Shown piece after piece: positions 9,017 through 18,163 of a stretch of DNA of 64,000 nt. Both the position numbers and the translations under genes were made by a program. The DNA comes from Deltaproteobacteria bacterium (lineage in GTDB: Bacteria > Myxococcota_A > Polyangia > Polyangiales > JADJMO01): the NCBI GenBank assembly GCA_025363655.1, contig JANYDK010000084.1, positions 1-64,000 of the forward strand, in the 5' to 3' direction. Every line of letters starts with the position of its first letter. Position 1 is the stretch's first letter. The notes beneath the pieces were generated by a model. It did not search any database. It saw only the letters and a program-made list of their open reading frames with translations, and was not told where the DNA came from.

Positions 9017-9042
9017 CATCCCCGGCCGTCGCCGAGGCCCCT
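9017..9042. repeat. GC-rich hairpin repeat, family B copy 1
   Basis: A 26-bp element beginning CATCCCCGGC and ending GCCGAGGCCCCT that matches 47921-47946 at all but two or three positions. It forms a hairpin with arms CCCCGGC / GCCGAGG (one mismatch) and a 4-nt loop. It lies in the htrA leader between divergent genes, so it is not simply a terminator here. Confidence 0.55.
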
Positions 9043-9090
9043 TGCTTGCCCATCTTTCTCGGGTCTCATACGTCTGATGGAGGAGACACC

Positions 9091-10479
9091 ATGACCTTTG
9101 CCCGCCGCTCGACGATTTCCTCGCTCGCCCAGGTCCTCGCCCTCACCGTCACGTTGGCGGTCCCCACGCTGGCGTTCGCCGACAGCAAGGCGCCTCCCGT
9201 CGAGAAGACGTCGAAGGCCAAGGAGCTCTCCGAGGCGTTCATCGCCGTCGCTGACAAGGTGTCCCCGTCGGTCGTGCAAATCGACGTCACGGTGCGCGAC
9301 GAGTCGGCCGACCAGCTGCCGTGGTGGCTGAAGAAGAAGAGCGAATCGATCATCCACGGCAACGGCTCGGGGGTGATCATCTCCTCCGACGGCTACATTT
9401 TGACGAACAATCACGTCGTCGAGGACGCGCTCTCGATCACCGTGCGGACGAAGGACGGGAAGATTCTCCCGGCGAAGATCAAGGGACGCGATCCGGCGAC
9501 CGATCTAGCAGTCGTGAAGATCGAAGCGGCGGGTCTCGTCTCGGCCAAGCTCGGCGACTCCGATGCGGTCAAGGTCGGCGAGTGGGTGGTCGCGGTCGGT
9601 TCGCCGTTCGGGCTCTCGTACTCGGTCACCACCGGCGTCGTCAGCGCCAAGGGTCGCGGCGGCCTCGGCATGAATGCGGTCGAGGACTACCTGCAGACCG
9701 ACGCCAGCATCAACCCCGGCAACAGCGGCGGGCCGCTGGTGAACTTGAGCGGCGAGGTGCTCGGCATCAACACCATGATCGTCGGGCGCGGAAGCGGCAT
9801 CGGCTTCGCGGTGCCCTCCAACATGTGCGCGCGCGTGGTCGCGCAAATCATGAAGAACGGCAAGGTCGTCCGCGCTTGGCTCGGCGTCGGCGTGCAAGAC
9901 CTGACCCCCGATCTCGCCAAGGCCTTCAAGGTCGAGCCTTACGCCGGCGTATTGATCAACGAGACGTCGGACACCGGTCCGGCCGCGGGCGCGAAGATCG
10001 TCGCCGGCGACATCATCTCGAAGGTGGCGGGAAAGAACGTGCACGACGCGCAGGACCTCATTCGCGAGGTCATCAACCACGACGTCGGCACCACCATCGC
10101 CATCGAGGTCATCCGCGCCGGCAAGCCCTACGAGACGAAGGCGCTGCTCTCGGCGCGTCCGGAAGCGCCGGTGAAACCGACGCCGATGGAGGAGACGAAG
10201 ACGAGCCCGAGCTCCGGCTACGGCGTCACGCTGAAGCCGATCCCGGAAGAGGCGATCGTCAAATACAACCTCAAGGGCAAGGCGCAGACGTACATCTCGT
10301 TCGTCGAGCCGAACTCGGTGGCCGACAAGGCCGGCGTGCAGTCGGGAGACGCCGTGCTCGAGGTCTCGGCGCAGACCAACCCGACGCCCGATCAAGTGAA
10401 GGCGGCGGGGACCAAGGGTTCGCTCTTGATGCGCTTGCAGCGCAAAGAAGCGAAATTCTACGTCGTCGTCACGAAGTAA
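9091..10479 (+). CDS. periplasmic serine protease DegP/HtrA family
   Basis: A 462-residue HtrA-family protease that degrades or refolds damaged envelope proteins. The signal peptide ends at about TLAFA-DS (residue 30). The trypsin-like domain carries the catalytic triad His108 (TNNHVV), Asp138 (ATDLAVV) and Ser212 (PGNSGGP). Two PDZ domains follow at about 255-355 (carboxylate loop WLGVGVQDL) and 370-460; the second is shorter and divergent. The ATG at 9091 is chosen because GGAGGA lies 7 nt upstream and the signal peptide starts there. The gene is monocistronic with a leader of over 100 nt that contains a hairpin repeat. DegP, DegQ or DegS identity cannot be separated from sequence alone, though two PDZ domains exclude DegS. 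Confidence 0.93.
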   Translation: MTFARRSTISSLAQVLALTVTLAVPTLAFADSKAPPVEKTSKAKELSEAFIAVADKVSPSVVQIDVTVRDESADQLPWWLKKKSESIIHGNGSGVIISSDGYILTNNHVVEDALSITVRTKDGKILPAKIKGRDPATDLAVVKIEAAGLVSAKLGDSDAVKVGEWVVAVGSPFGLSYSVTTGVVSAKGRGGLGMNAVEDYLQTDASINPGNSGGPLVNLSGEVLGINTMIVGRGSGIGFAVPSNMCARVVAQIMKNGKVVRAWLGVGVQDLTPDLAKAFKVEPYAGVLINETSDTGPAAGAKIVAGDIISKVAGKNVHDAQDLIREVINHDVGTTIAIEVIRAGKPYETKALLSARPEAPVKPTPMEETKTSPSSGYGVTLKPIPEEAIVKYNLKGKAQTYISFVEPNSVADKAGVQSGDAVLEVSAQTNPTPDQVKAAGTKGSLLMRLQRKEAKFYVVVTK

Positions 10480-10516
10480 TCCTGGACCCGACCGAGCCTG
10501 CCGACCGAGACGCGCG

Positions 10517-11461
10517 TCAGGAGGCGTGCGTCTCGCGGAGGGTGCCTTGGTCGTGGGGCACCGATTCGCGTCGGAACTTCCCGTCGTCGCCGAGGACGTG
10601 GGCTTCCATGTTGGCGAGGCGCCCCGTCGCGTCGTCGAACTCGTAGAGATTGAAGCCGGCGTGACGGTGCCGGTTGCTCGAGAGGAGCGACGCGCTGGTG
10701 GCCCCGACGACGTCGATGGTGCCCATTTTCGTGGTGATCGTGCGACGCACACGGATGTGCGAGTGGCCGTGGAGGATCATCCCGTGCTCGAGCTTTTGCA
10801 GCGTGCGCACCATGTGGCGCGAGTCGTGGAGGCCTTCCATGTAGGCGACGACGCGGTTCTTCAGGTTGTGCGCGGGGTGGTGCTGGAGGATCACCTTGGT
10901 GCGCGCCTTCACCTCGGCGTGCTCGAGGATGTGCTCGAGCTGATCGATTTGCGCGGAGCCGAAGCGACCGGCGGCGACCATCGGCATACGCGGCACGGCG
11001 GTGGACATTCCGATGATGGCGACGTGGCCGCGCAGCTTCACGTATGGGTACTTGGCCCCGAAGTGCTCGACGCCGAACTGAGGAAGATCGCTCGCGATGT
11101 AGGGGCCGAAATACTGCTCGAAGCGCCGCTTGCGTGCCGAGCCGCTCGTGTAGACGTCGTGGTTGCCGGGGATGACGCTGACCTGATCGGGGCGGAGGCC
11201 GAGGTCGTCTTCGAGGAAGCGGCGGACCAGCTCGAATTCGGGCTCGAGGGCGAGGTTCGTGAGGTCGCCGGTGATGCACACGTGGTCGACGCCGGCAGCT
11301 TTGACCTGGTCGGCGACGGCCCGGACGGCGTGCGGCTTGTGCACCGATTTCCGGTGAAAGCGCAGCATCATGAAGCCGGTGAGGCGCTTGTTGAGGAACC
11401 GTCCGACGCCGACGCCATCGAAGGAGAGCAGGTGGAGGTCGGAGAAGTGCGCGATCCGCAT
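10517..11461 (-). CDS. calcineurin-like metallophosphoesterase
   Basis: A 314-residue cytoplasmic phosphoesterase with all motifs of the dinuclear-metal site: Asp8-x-His10 in HFSDLHL, GDLTN, GNHD, HHPAH and the final GHSHIR. It resembles the class III phosphodiesterase/CpdA-like group, which hydrolyses cyclic nucleotides or other phosphodiesters; the substrate cannot be assigned. The ATG at 11461 is chosen because the conserved MRIAHFSDLHL begins there and because a TACACT hexamer lies 7 nt upstream, leaving no room for a longer product. It is divergent from the J-domain gene across only 46 bp. Confidence 0.88.
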   Translation of the reverse strand: MRIAHFSDLHLLSFDGVGVGRFLNKRLTGFMMLRFHRKSVHKPHAVRAVADQVKAAGVDHVCITGDLTNLALEPEFELVRRFLEDDLGLRPDQVSVIPGNHDVYTSGSARKRRFEQYFGPYIASDLPQFGVEHFGAKYPYVKLRGHVAIIGMSTAVPRMPMVAAGRFGSAQIDQLEHILEHAEVKARTKVILQHHPAHNLKNRVVAYMEGLHDSRHMVRTLQKLEHGMILHGHSHIRVRRTITTKMGTIDVVGATSASLLSSNRHRHAGFNLYEFDDATGRLANMEAHVLGDDGKFRRESVPHDQGTLRETHAS

Positions 11462-11468
11462 GGGCGCC

Positions 11469-11474
11469 AGTGTA
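11469..11474 (-). promoter_or_regulatory. TACACT, probable -10 element of metallophosphoesterase gene
   Basis: On the minus strand TACACT is followed by 7 nt and then the ATG at 11461, which predicts a leaderless transcript. Its upstream region is shared with the facing TACAAT element at 11492. Confidence 0.45.
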
Positions 11475-11491
11475 GTCACCCGCTCGTCTGA

Positions 11492-11497
11492 TACAAT
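11492..11497 (+). promoter_or_regulatory. TACAAT, probable -10 element of J-domain gene
   Basis: TACAAT lies 10 nt before the ATG at 11508. With the opposite-strand element at 11469-11474 it forms a back-to-back promoter pair inside a 46-bp spacer. Confidence 0.45.
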
Positions 11498-11507
11498 GAT
11501 CGGGCCC

Positions 11508-12125
11508 ATGTCCGACAATCGCGAGCTGGTGCGTGCTTGGTTCGAGCAGCTCGACTTGATGGATTATTTTCAGATTCTTCATCTCGAGAGGCCGAGGCAG
11601 CTCGGTGAGTGGCCGACCGACGAGAACCTCCGCCGCGCCTTCGGTGCCTTCGCCGCCGCCTTCCATCCCGATCGTTACAAGGGAGAAGACCCGGACACCG
11701 TGACCAAGGTGACGACGATTTTTCGTCGAGGAAATGAGGCGTTTCGTGTGCTCGGCAACCCTGGGTTGCGCGCGCGCTACGTGCGACATCTCGCCAAGGG
11801 GAAGGTCCGGCTCGAGGGCGAAGAGCTGACACGCAAGCCGACGATGCAGGCGATGCAGGCGTTGCAGCTGCCGACACCGGGCGCGCCCGAAGCGCCCGCG
11901 GGAGGGACCGGTCAGCCTGCTCCGGCGCTCTCCTCGGCGCCCTTCGAATCGCTCGTCACGAATCCTTCGGCGGTCAACTTCGCGCAGGAGGCCGACAAGC
12001 TCCTCGCCCGGGGTGACTTGAAAAAGGCGCTCTTCCAGCTGCAGATGGCGCAGAGCAAAGAGCCGACGAACATGGCGCTCGCCGATCGCATCGCCGCGCT
12101 CAACAGCGGGGGTATCAAGAAGTGA
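11508..12125 (+). CDS. DnaJ-type J-domain protein
   Basis: A 205-residue cytoplasmic protein whose first 95 residues form a J-like domain with the HPD tripeptide at residues 53-55 (AAFHPDRYKG), the element that stimulates DnaK ATPase. It lacks the Gly/Phe region, zinc fingers and substrate domain of DnaJ, so it is a type III J protein. After a Pro/Ala-rich linker (about 115-145) the C-terminus (EADKLLARGDLKKALFQLQM) looks like one TPR-type helical hairpin. This layout is common in myxobacterial regulators. The adjoining genes are a divergent phosphoesterase and a DUF2378 gene 26 nt downstream. Confidence 0.82.
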   Translation: MSDNRELVRAWFEQLDLMDYFQILHLERPRQLGEWPTDENLRRAFGAFAAAFHPDRYKGEDPDTVTKVTTIFRRGNEAFRVLGNPGLRARYVRHLAKGKVRLEGEELTRKPTMQAMQALQLPTPGAPEAPAGGTGQPAPALSSAPFESLVTNPSAVNFAQEADKLLARGDLKKALFQLQMAQSKEPTNMALADRIAALNSGGIKK

Positions 12126-12133
12126 GGCGGTGA

Positions 12134-12139
12134 TATGCT
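12134..12139 (+). promoter_or_regulatory. TATGCT, possible -10 element
   Basis: TATGCT ends 12 nt before the ATG at 12152, giving a predicted leader of only about 5 nt. It overlaps the end region of the preceding J-domain gene. Confidence 0.4.
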
Positions 12140-12151
12140 CCGCCGCGTTCG

Positions 12152-12742
12152 ATGGCGGGGGCGCACGAAATCAAAGGGTCGGCGTTCGTCACGCTGGCGC
12201 GATGGACGCTTGCCGAGCGGGGCAAGCTCGCGCTCGATGCGCTCGTCGAGGCGTTGCCTTTCTCCGATCGCGACGCACTGACGAATCCGACGGCGTCGGC
12301 TTGGTACCCGGAGGAAGTGCACCAGCGCGTGCTCCGCGGCGTCTGGGTCGTGCTCGCGCAGAAGGATCCACGGGAATACGAGCAGATCATCGCCAAGGCG
12401 ACCGAGCTCGGCGTGCGTTCGTTCGCGCGGCTGATCCTCTCGTTCGCGTCACCGAGCTTCGTGCTTCGGCGCGCGCCGACGCTGTGGTCGATGTTGAGAC
12501 GGGGGCCGGCGACGCTGACGATTCACCAGCACGGCCCGATGACCGAGCTGCACTATCGCGACTTTCCCTTCTTCGGCGACGAGCTCTATCGGCGCTATTT
12601 TCACGCGCTCCTCGGCGCGCTCGTGAGGCCGTCACTCGGTCGCGCGCCGCCGGTGACGATCGTCGGCTTCGGCGACGATCACCTCGACGTCCGCATCACG
12701 CTCGCGCTCGAACGGCACGCGCAGCATGCACGGGAAAAATAG
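12152..12742 (+). CDS. DUF2378/TIGR02265 family protein
   Basis: A 196-residue member of the TIGR02265 paralogous family, which is largely restricted to myxobacteria, expanded there and without known function. Diagnostic stretches are AGAHEIKGSAFVTLARW near the start, WYPEEVHQRVL, DPREYEQIIAKATELGVRSF and PMTELHYRDFPFFGDELYRR. No membrane segment or signal is seen. The domain resembles a heme-NO-binding/ligand-sensing helical fold in outline, but no heme-ligating His motif is evident and that link is speculative. It is convergent with the radical SAM gene, 10 nt apart. Confidence 0.85.
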   Translation: MAGAHEIKGSAFVTLARWTLAERGKLALDALVEALPFSDRDALTNPTASAWYPEEVHQRVLRGVWVVLAQKDPREYEQIIAKATELGVRSFARLILSFASPSFVLRRAPTLWSMLRRGPATLTIHQHGPMTELHYRDFPFFGDELYRRYFHALLGALVRPSLGRAPPVTIVGFGDDHLDVRITLALERHAQHAREK

Positions 12743-12752
12743 GGACCTCAGC

Positions 12753-15626
12753 TCACTCGGCAGCGGAGTGAGCTTCGCTCGTGCTGGTCGTGACCGCGAA
12801 GGCGCCGCGGGCTTCACGGAGGCGCTCGACGTCGATGGGATCGATCGAGAGTGCGTGCTTTTGTGACCACATCCCGGCGCGGACGGCGCGCATGGGGACG
12901 TCTTTGCCGAGGAGCGCTTCGATGACCTCGCCGACCTTGACGCCGCCGGAGCTGGCGAGGCGGACGACGATGTCGATGGGGTAGAGATCGCCGACGATGC
13001 CGGCGCGCTCGAGGACGTCGCCGCCGACGCCCGGCACGACGCGTTCGAGGTAACTGCGGACGTCGATGCGTTTGCCGATGCCTTCGATGATGCGCATCAC
13101 CGAGAGCGAGCCGCCTTCGAGCTGGCCCTCGACTTCACGGGCGAGCGCGCGCATGTCGCCGAGGCCGAGGACCTCGAGGGCGGCGCGGGGAATGCCAACT
13201 ACATAATGTGCATATGCACCGTCGCCGAGGATCTTGGCGATGTTGGCGTCGTTGGGGCCGAGGCGGGCGACGGCGTCGAAGCTCATGCCGGACGGGGCTC
13301 GTTCGGTGAGGAGCTCGGGGAGGCGCGTGAGCTTGGCGAGCTCGAGATCGGCGGCGATGCGGACGTCGACGTATTCGTGGAGGGAGGCGACGCCGAGCGA
13401 GAGCGCCGGACCGAAGGTGAGGTCGGGCTTGGGGTGGAAGCCTTGCGAATAGTAGAGCGGCAGATCGAGGCGCCGCACTGCGCGGGGAAGCGCGCGGAGC
13501 AAGTCGAGGTGCGAGAGGAACGCAGCGGGGCCGAGCTTGGTGAAGCGGAGGCGATAGCGGTGGGGCTCGCCCTGAATGAAGCGGACCTTCGGCTTGCGCT
13601 CTTCGGGGCCACGCGGCTTTCGCTTTTCGAGGCGCTCGGTGTCGATGACGACGGGGCCGTCGGCGCCGAGCTTCTTCAGATAGACGAGCCGCTCGTCGCG
13701 CATCGCCGAGAGATCGCAGGCGACGCCGCAGTCGTAGCAGACGAGCTTTCGCTTGTCGGCGACCGTCTGCTCGACGTTGGTGTGGTGGACGAACATGCCG
13801 GCGGCCTTCCCGCACGGGAGCGAGAGCTGGTCTTTCAGCGCCTTGCGGTATTCGCGAGCGAGGAAGCCGTCTTCGAGGCCGACGTCGATGTGCGACCAGG
13901 GCAGGCGCGCGGAGAGCGGGATGGTGCCGGTGTAGCGCGCGAGGGGGATGCCTTCTTCGGCGAAGCAGCGCTGCCAGAGATCGAGATCGAGCTGCTCTTC
14001 CCAGGAGTCGAAGCGGGCGCCGCCGCGATAGGCGCGTTCGATGGCGGCGCCGACGGTGCGATCGCCGCGGGCGAGGACACCTTCGAGGACGGTGCCCGGC
14101 GCGTCGTGCATCTTCAAATCGACGCCGGCGCGACGCGCTTCGCCTTGCACGATCGCTTGTTTGCGCTGGATTTCGGGGAGCGCGTCGAGGGCGCACCACT
14201 GGAAGGGGGTGTGTGGTTTGGGGACGAAGGTGCTGACGCTGACGGTGACCGTGGGGCTGCGGCCCTTCTGTACTTTGCGTCCGACGTCGAGCGCCTTGCG
14301 ACCGGTCTCGACGATGCCGATGACGTCTTCGTCGCGCTCGGTGGGGAGGCCGATCATGAAGTAGAGCTTCATCTTCGACCAACCGCGCGAGAAGACGCGC
14401 TCGGCGGTGGTCATCAGCTGCTCTTCGGTGACGTTCTTGTTCACCACGTCGCGCATGCGCTGCGTGCCCGCCTCTGGGGCGAACGTGAGGCCGGTGGCGC
14501 GCACCTTCTGGATTTCGTCGAGGAGCTCTTCGTCGAGGCCGTAGGCGCGGAGCGAGGAGACCGAGAGAGAAACGCGCTCTTTTTCCAGGCGTTTCATCAC
14601 TTCGCGGACCAGCGGCGAGACGCAGGAGTAGTCGGCGGTCGAGAGGCTGGTGAGCGCGACCTCGTCGAAGCCGGTGCGCTTGAGCGAGGCCATCACCGTG
14701 TCGATGACTGACTCCGGATCGCGCTCGCGGACGGGGCGGTAGATCATCCCTGCTTGGCAGAAGCGACAACCTTCGGTGCAACCGCGGGCGATCTCGACCG
14801 AGATGCGGTCGAAGACCGCTTCGGGATTCGGCACCGGACCGTCGGAGGGGAACGGGTAGCGATTGAGATCGGGGACGAAGGCGCGTTGCACCGGGAATGG
14901 GAGCGCATCATTCGTAGACGCCGTCGATCCCGTCGGCCTCGAGACGACGGTGATGCCGGTGTCGGCGTCGATCTCCGTCGCGTAGAGGCTCGGCACGTAG
15001 ACGCCGGTGATCTTCGCGAGCTCGCGGAGGCGCGCGTTTCGATCGAGGCCGCGTTTTTTGCCGTCGGCCCAAGCGCGAATGAGCGCGGGGAAGGCCTCTT
15101 CGCCGTCACCGACGACGACCGCATCGAGGAAGCGTGCGAGCGGCTCGGGGTGCGTGGCGGTCGGTCCGCCGGCGACGACGCACGGATCGTTTTCCCCGCG
15201 CTCGTCGGCGCGCAGCGGGATGCCGCCGAGATCGAGGAGCTGGAGGCAGTTGGTGTACGTCAGCTCGAACTGCAACGAGAGGCCGACGACGTCGAAGTCG
15301 CGCAAGGGGCGCGCTGTCTCGAGCGAGACGAGGGGGAGCTGACGGGCGCGGAGCTCGCGCTCCATGTCGATCCACGGCGAGAACGCGCGCTCGGCCAACA
15401 GGTCAGGTTGGCTATTGAGGAGAGAGTAGAGAATTTTCAGCCCGAGGTGGCTCATCCCGATGTCGTAGAGATCGGGGAAACCGAGACAGACCTTGGCGAC
15501 GATTGTCGGATCGTCCCACGCTTTCAACACCGCGCCGGCCTCTCCGCCGAGGTAGCGGGCGGGCTTCTGCACGCTGGCGACGAAGTCAGCGTAGGGGTGA
15601 GGGGCCAGTGTCGAAGCGGTCTTCAT
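12753..15626 (-). CDS. radical SAM protein, TIGR03960/TIGR03936 fusion
   Basis: A 957-residue two-module protein. The first 600 residues are a B12-binding-like domain followed by a radical SAM domain with the cluster motif Cys283-x3-Cys287-x2-Cys290 (EIARGCTEGCRFCQAG). A Cys cluster (VCYDCGVACDL) follows the radical SAM part. The C-terminal 200 residues match the TIGR03936/DUF2344 domain (RFTKLGPAAFLSHLDLLRAL, YSQGFHPKPDLTFGPALSLG). In many bacteria the two modules are neighbouring or fused genes and the substrate is unknown, possibly an RNA. The ATG at 15626 fits the start of the homologous region, and a TAGGCT hexamer lies 11 nt upstream. The gene is unlinked to RNase G here. Confidence 0.9.
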   Translation of the reverse strand: MKTASTLAPHPYADFVASVQKPARYLGGEAGAVLKAWDDPTIVAKVCLGFPDLYDIGMSHLGLKILYSLLNSQPDLLAERAFSPWIDMERELRARQLPLVSLETARPLRDFDVVGLSLQFELTYTNCLQLLDLGGIPLRADERGENDPCVVAGGPTATHPEPLARFLDAVVVGDGEEAFPALIRAWADGKKRGLDRNARLRELAKITGVYVPSLYATEIDADTGITVVSRPTGSTASTNDALPFPVQRAFVPDLNRYPFPSDGPVPNPEAVFDRISVEIARGCTEGCRFCQAGMIYRPVRERDPESVIDTVMASLKRTGFDEVALTSLSTADYSCVSPLVREVMKRLEKERVSLSVSSLRAYGLDEELLDEIQKVRATGLTFAPEAGTQRMRDVVNKNVTEEQLMTTAERVFSRGWSKMKLYFMIGLPTERDEDVIGIVETGRKALDVGRKVQKGRSPTVTVSVSTFVPKPHTPFQWCALDALPEIQRKQAIVQGEARRAGVDLKMHDAPGTVLEGVLARGDRTVGAAIERAYRGGARFDSWEEQLDLDLWQRCFAEEGIPLARYTGTIPLSARLPWSHIDVGLEDGFLAREYRKALKDQLSLPCGKAAGMFVHHTNVEQTVADKRKLVCYDCGVACDLSAMRDERLVYLKKLGADGPVVIDTERLEKRKPRGPEERKPKVRFIQGEPHRYRLRFTKLGPAAFLSHLDLLRALPRAVRRLDLPLYYSQGFHPKPDLTFGPALSLGVASLHEYVDVRIAADLELAKLTRLPELLTERAPSGMSFDAVARLGPNDANIAKILGDGAYAHYVVGIPRAALEVLGLGDMRALAREVEGQLEGGSLSVMRIIEGIGKRIDVRSYLERVVPGVGGDVLERAGIVGDLYPIDIVVRLASSGGVKVGEVIEALLGKDVPMRAVRAGMWSQKHALSIDPIDVERLREARGAFAVTTSTSEAHSAAE

Positions 15627-15637
15627 CGAGGGCCGAG

Positions 15638-15643
15638 AGCCTA
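15638..15643 (-). promoter_or_regulatory. TAGGCT, possible -10 element of radical SAM gene
   Basis: On the minus strand TAGGCT is followed by 11 nt and the ATG at 15626, consistent with a leader of about 4 nt. It faces the promoter region of the histidine kinase gene. Confidence 0.4.
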
Positions 15644-15715
15644 GCAGAGCGCAATCGGCGCGCCACGAAGCGCGCAATGACTGCAGGAGTGGAGAGCGCG
15701 AAGGGGGGCGCCTGC

Positions 15716-15721
15716 TAGCAT
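15716..15721 (+). promoter_or_regulatory. TAGCAT, possible -10 element of histidine kinase gene
   Basis: TAGCAT lies 9 nt before the GTG start at 15731; no ribosome-binding sequence fits between them, so the GTG is likely a leaderless start. Confidence 0.42.
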
Positions 15722-15730
15722 GGGCTCTCC

Positions 15731-18058
15731 GTGGTCGACATCGACGAGGCCCTCCGCGAGTCGGAAGAGCGCTATCGCACGCTCTTCGAGCAGGCGCCGG
15801 TGGGGGTGTTCCTCTTCGATCGCTCGATGCGGATCACCGAGTGCAACCTCCGCTTCGTCGACCTCGTGCGCTCGAGCTACGACCGCTTGATCGGGCTGGA
15901 TATCCGGCGCATTCGTGATCAAGGAGTGGTGCCGGTGATCGAGCGCGCGCTCGAGGGCGAGTCGACGATCTTCGAGGGGGCGTACCGTACGCATCACTCG
16001 AACATCGAGCTCCACGTGTCGATGCGCCTCGCGCCCCTGCGCGACGCCGACGGCAACGTGGTCGGCGGGATGGGGCTCGTCGAGGACGTCACCGAGAGAA
16101 TGCGCAAGGCCGCCAAGCTGCGGACGTCGGAGCAGCGGCTCTCGCTTCACGTGCGCGACAGTCCGCTCGGGGTCGTCGTTTACGACCGCAAGGGGCTCGT
16201 CGTCGAGTGGAACGACGCTGCGACGCGCATCTTCGGATGGACCGCCGAGGAGATGCTGGGCAAGCACCCGCTCGACACCTTCGTCCCACCAGCGCAGCGG
16301 GCCGAGATCGAAGCGGTCGCGCGGAAGCTCTTCACCCGCAGCGGCGGTCGACGAAACACCAATCCCAACGTCACCAAGGACGGACGTATCATCCTCTGCG
16401 ATTGGTGGAACACGCCGCTCGTCGACGACGCCGGGGACGTCATCGGGGTCGCCGCGCTCGTCGCCGACGTCACCGAGCGCAAGGAGAGCGAGGCCGCGCT
16501 CCGTCGCTCGGAGGCCCGTTTTCGGCAGGTCATCGAGCAAGTTCCGGAGCTCATCGCGGTGACGCGCGAGCGGCTCGTCGTCTACTCGAATCCGGCGCTG
16601 GTGCGTTTTCTCGGCTATCGCGAGGCGGCCGAGTTGCGAGACCGGCCGCTGGCGTCGATCGCCTTCGTCGACGACGTCGCGCGGCTGCTCCAGTTCGCCG
16701 ACGAGGGGCACGAACATGGTTCTTCATTGCCATCGATCGAGTCGCGTCTCGTGCGTCACGACGGCACGCTCGTCACCTGCGAGGTGAGCGCGGTGCGCGC
16801 CGAGTTCGACGGGCAGCCGTCACTCATCCTCGTCGCCCGCGACGTCACCGAGCGAAAAGAGATGCAGCTGCGGCTCCTCCAGGCCGATCGCATGGCCTCG
16901 GTGGGGACGTTGGCGGCGGGCGTCGCGCACGAGATCAACAACCCGCTCGCCTATCTGATGGCCAACCTCGACGTCGTCACCGTGCGGACGCTCCCCAAGC
17001 TGCTCGAACGTCTTCGCGACAAAGACAGCTCTGCGAGCCCCGAGGAGGTGCTCTCGCAGGCGATCGAGATGCTCGAAATCGCCCGCGAAGGGGCGGCCCG
17101 CGTGCGGGACATCGTCCGCGATTTGCGCACGTTCAGCCGCGCCGACGACGAGCAACGGGGCCCCGTCGACGTGCGGCGCGTGCTCGACGCCTCGGTCAAC
17201 ATGGCGTGGAACGAGATTCGTCACCGCGCGCGGCTGGTCAAAGACTACGACGAGGTGCCGACGGTCTCGGTCAACGAGTCGCGCCTCGCGCAGGTCTTCG
17301 TCAACCTCCTCGTCAACGCGGCGCAGTCCCTCCCCGTCGGGAAGGCGGGCGAGCACGAGATTCGCGTCTTCGTCGGCGTCGATGGGCGAGGTCGGGTGCG
17401 CGTCGAGGTCAGCGACACCGGGCCCGGCATCCCCGAGGACATCGTCGCGCGCATCTTCGATCCCTTCTTCACCACCAAACCGGTCGGCGAGGGCACGGGC
17501 CTCGGCCTTTGGATTTGCCAGGGGATCATCACCAGCTTCGGCGGCGAGATCACCGTCGAGAGCCGGCTCGGGAGCGGCTCGACGTTCAGCGTCGCGTTGC
17601 CTGCCGACGAGTCCCCGCTCACCGAGTACGGCCCATCGTCGTCACCGCCTTCGATGACCGAGGCCAGTCGCGGGCGCGTGTTGGTGGTCGACGACGATCC
17701 GGCGGTGGGACAGGCGCTCTCGCGCGCGCTGGAAAATGAGCATCAAATCGAGCACGTGGTCAGCGCCCGGGACGCGCTCTCACGGTTGCGACGCGGCGAC
17801 GGCTACGACGTCGTGCTCTGTGACCTGATGATGCCCGACGTCACCGGGATGGACCTCTGGGAGACCTTGCGGCGCGAGGCGCATCCCTCGGTCGAACGCT
17901 TCGTCTTCATGACCGGCGGCGCCTTCACCCCGCGCGCCCGCGAGTTCGTCGATGACGTGTCGCGTTCGGGCAAGGTGGTGCTCGACAAGCCCTTCGATTT
18001 GGTCGCCGTCGGCGAGCTCGTGCGGCGGCGCGTCAGAGCGAATCGCCGTGCGTCGTGA
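15731..18058 (+). CDS. hybrid sensor histidine kinase with three PAS domains and receiver
   Basis: A 775-residue cytoplasmic two-component sensor with no membrane segment. Order: PAS1 (about 5-120), PAS2 (125-255), PAS3 (260-375), each ending in the DVTER type PAC motif; HisKA with the phospho-acceptor His400 (LAAGVAHEINNPL); HATPase_c with N box (VFVNLLVNAAQS), G1 (DTGPGIP) and G2 (GEGTGLGLWI); receiver domain at about 645-765 with phospho-acceptor Asp698 (VVLCDLMMPDVTG) and conserved Lys in LDKPFD. The signal is unknown; soluble PAS stacks usually read redox, small ligands or partner proteins. The GTG start is supported by the TAGCAT element just upstream. A lone receiver protein at 36563-36982 shares the FMTGG signature and could be related. 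Confidence 0.93.
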   Translation: MVDIDEALRESEERYRTLFEQAPVGVFLFDRSMRITECNLRFVDLVRSSYDRLIGLDIRRIRDQGVVPVIERALEGESTIFEGAYRTHHSNIELHVSMRLAPLRDADGNVVGGMGLVEDVTERMRKAAKLRTSEQRLSLHVRDSPLGVVVYDRKGLVVEWNDAATRIFGWTAEEMLGKHPLDTFVPPAQRAEIEAVARKLFTRSGGRRNTNPNVTKDGRIILCDWWNTPLVDDAGDVIGVAALVADVTERKESEAALRRSEARFRQVIEQVPELIAVTRERLVVYSNPALVRFLGYREAAELRDRPLASIAFVDDVARLLQFADEGHEHGSSLPSIESRLVRHDGTLVTCEVSAVRAEFDGQPSLILVARDVTERKEMQLRLLQADRMASVGTLAAGVAHEINNPLAYLMANLDVVTVRTLPKLLERLRDKDSSASPEEVLSQAIEMLEIAREGAARVRDIVRDLRTFSRADDEQRGPVDVRRVLDASVNMAWNEIRHRARLVKDYDEVPTVSVNESRLAQVFVNLLVNAAQSLPVGKAGEHEIRVFVGVDGRGRVRVEVSDTGPGIPEDIVARIFDPFFTTKPVGEGTGLGLWICQGIITSFGGEITVESRLGSGSTFSVALPADESPLTEYGPSSSPPSMTEASRGRVLVVDDDPAVGQALSRALENEHQIEHVVSARDALSRLRRGDGYDVVLCDLMMPDVTGMDLWETLRREAHPSVERFVFMTGGAFTPRAREFVDDVSRSGKVVLDKPFDLVAVGELVRRRVRANRRAS

Positions 18059-18163
18059 GCCCCAGTGCAAAGTGCGGTGAACATCGTTCTATAACCGTGC
18101 TATCTTTTGCTCGGGATCGTGCGGGGGCACGGTCGCCGCTCGCAACCGACGTCCGAGGTCACC

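Noticed and set aside
13206-14711. 501-codon plus-strand frame opposite the radical SAM gene
   Set aside because: Acidic/Arg-rich shadow composition and no recognisable domain; the opposite strand carries the CxxxCxxC motif.
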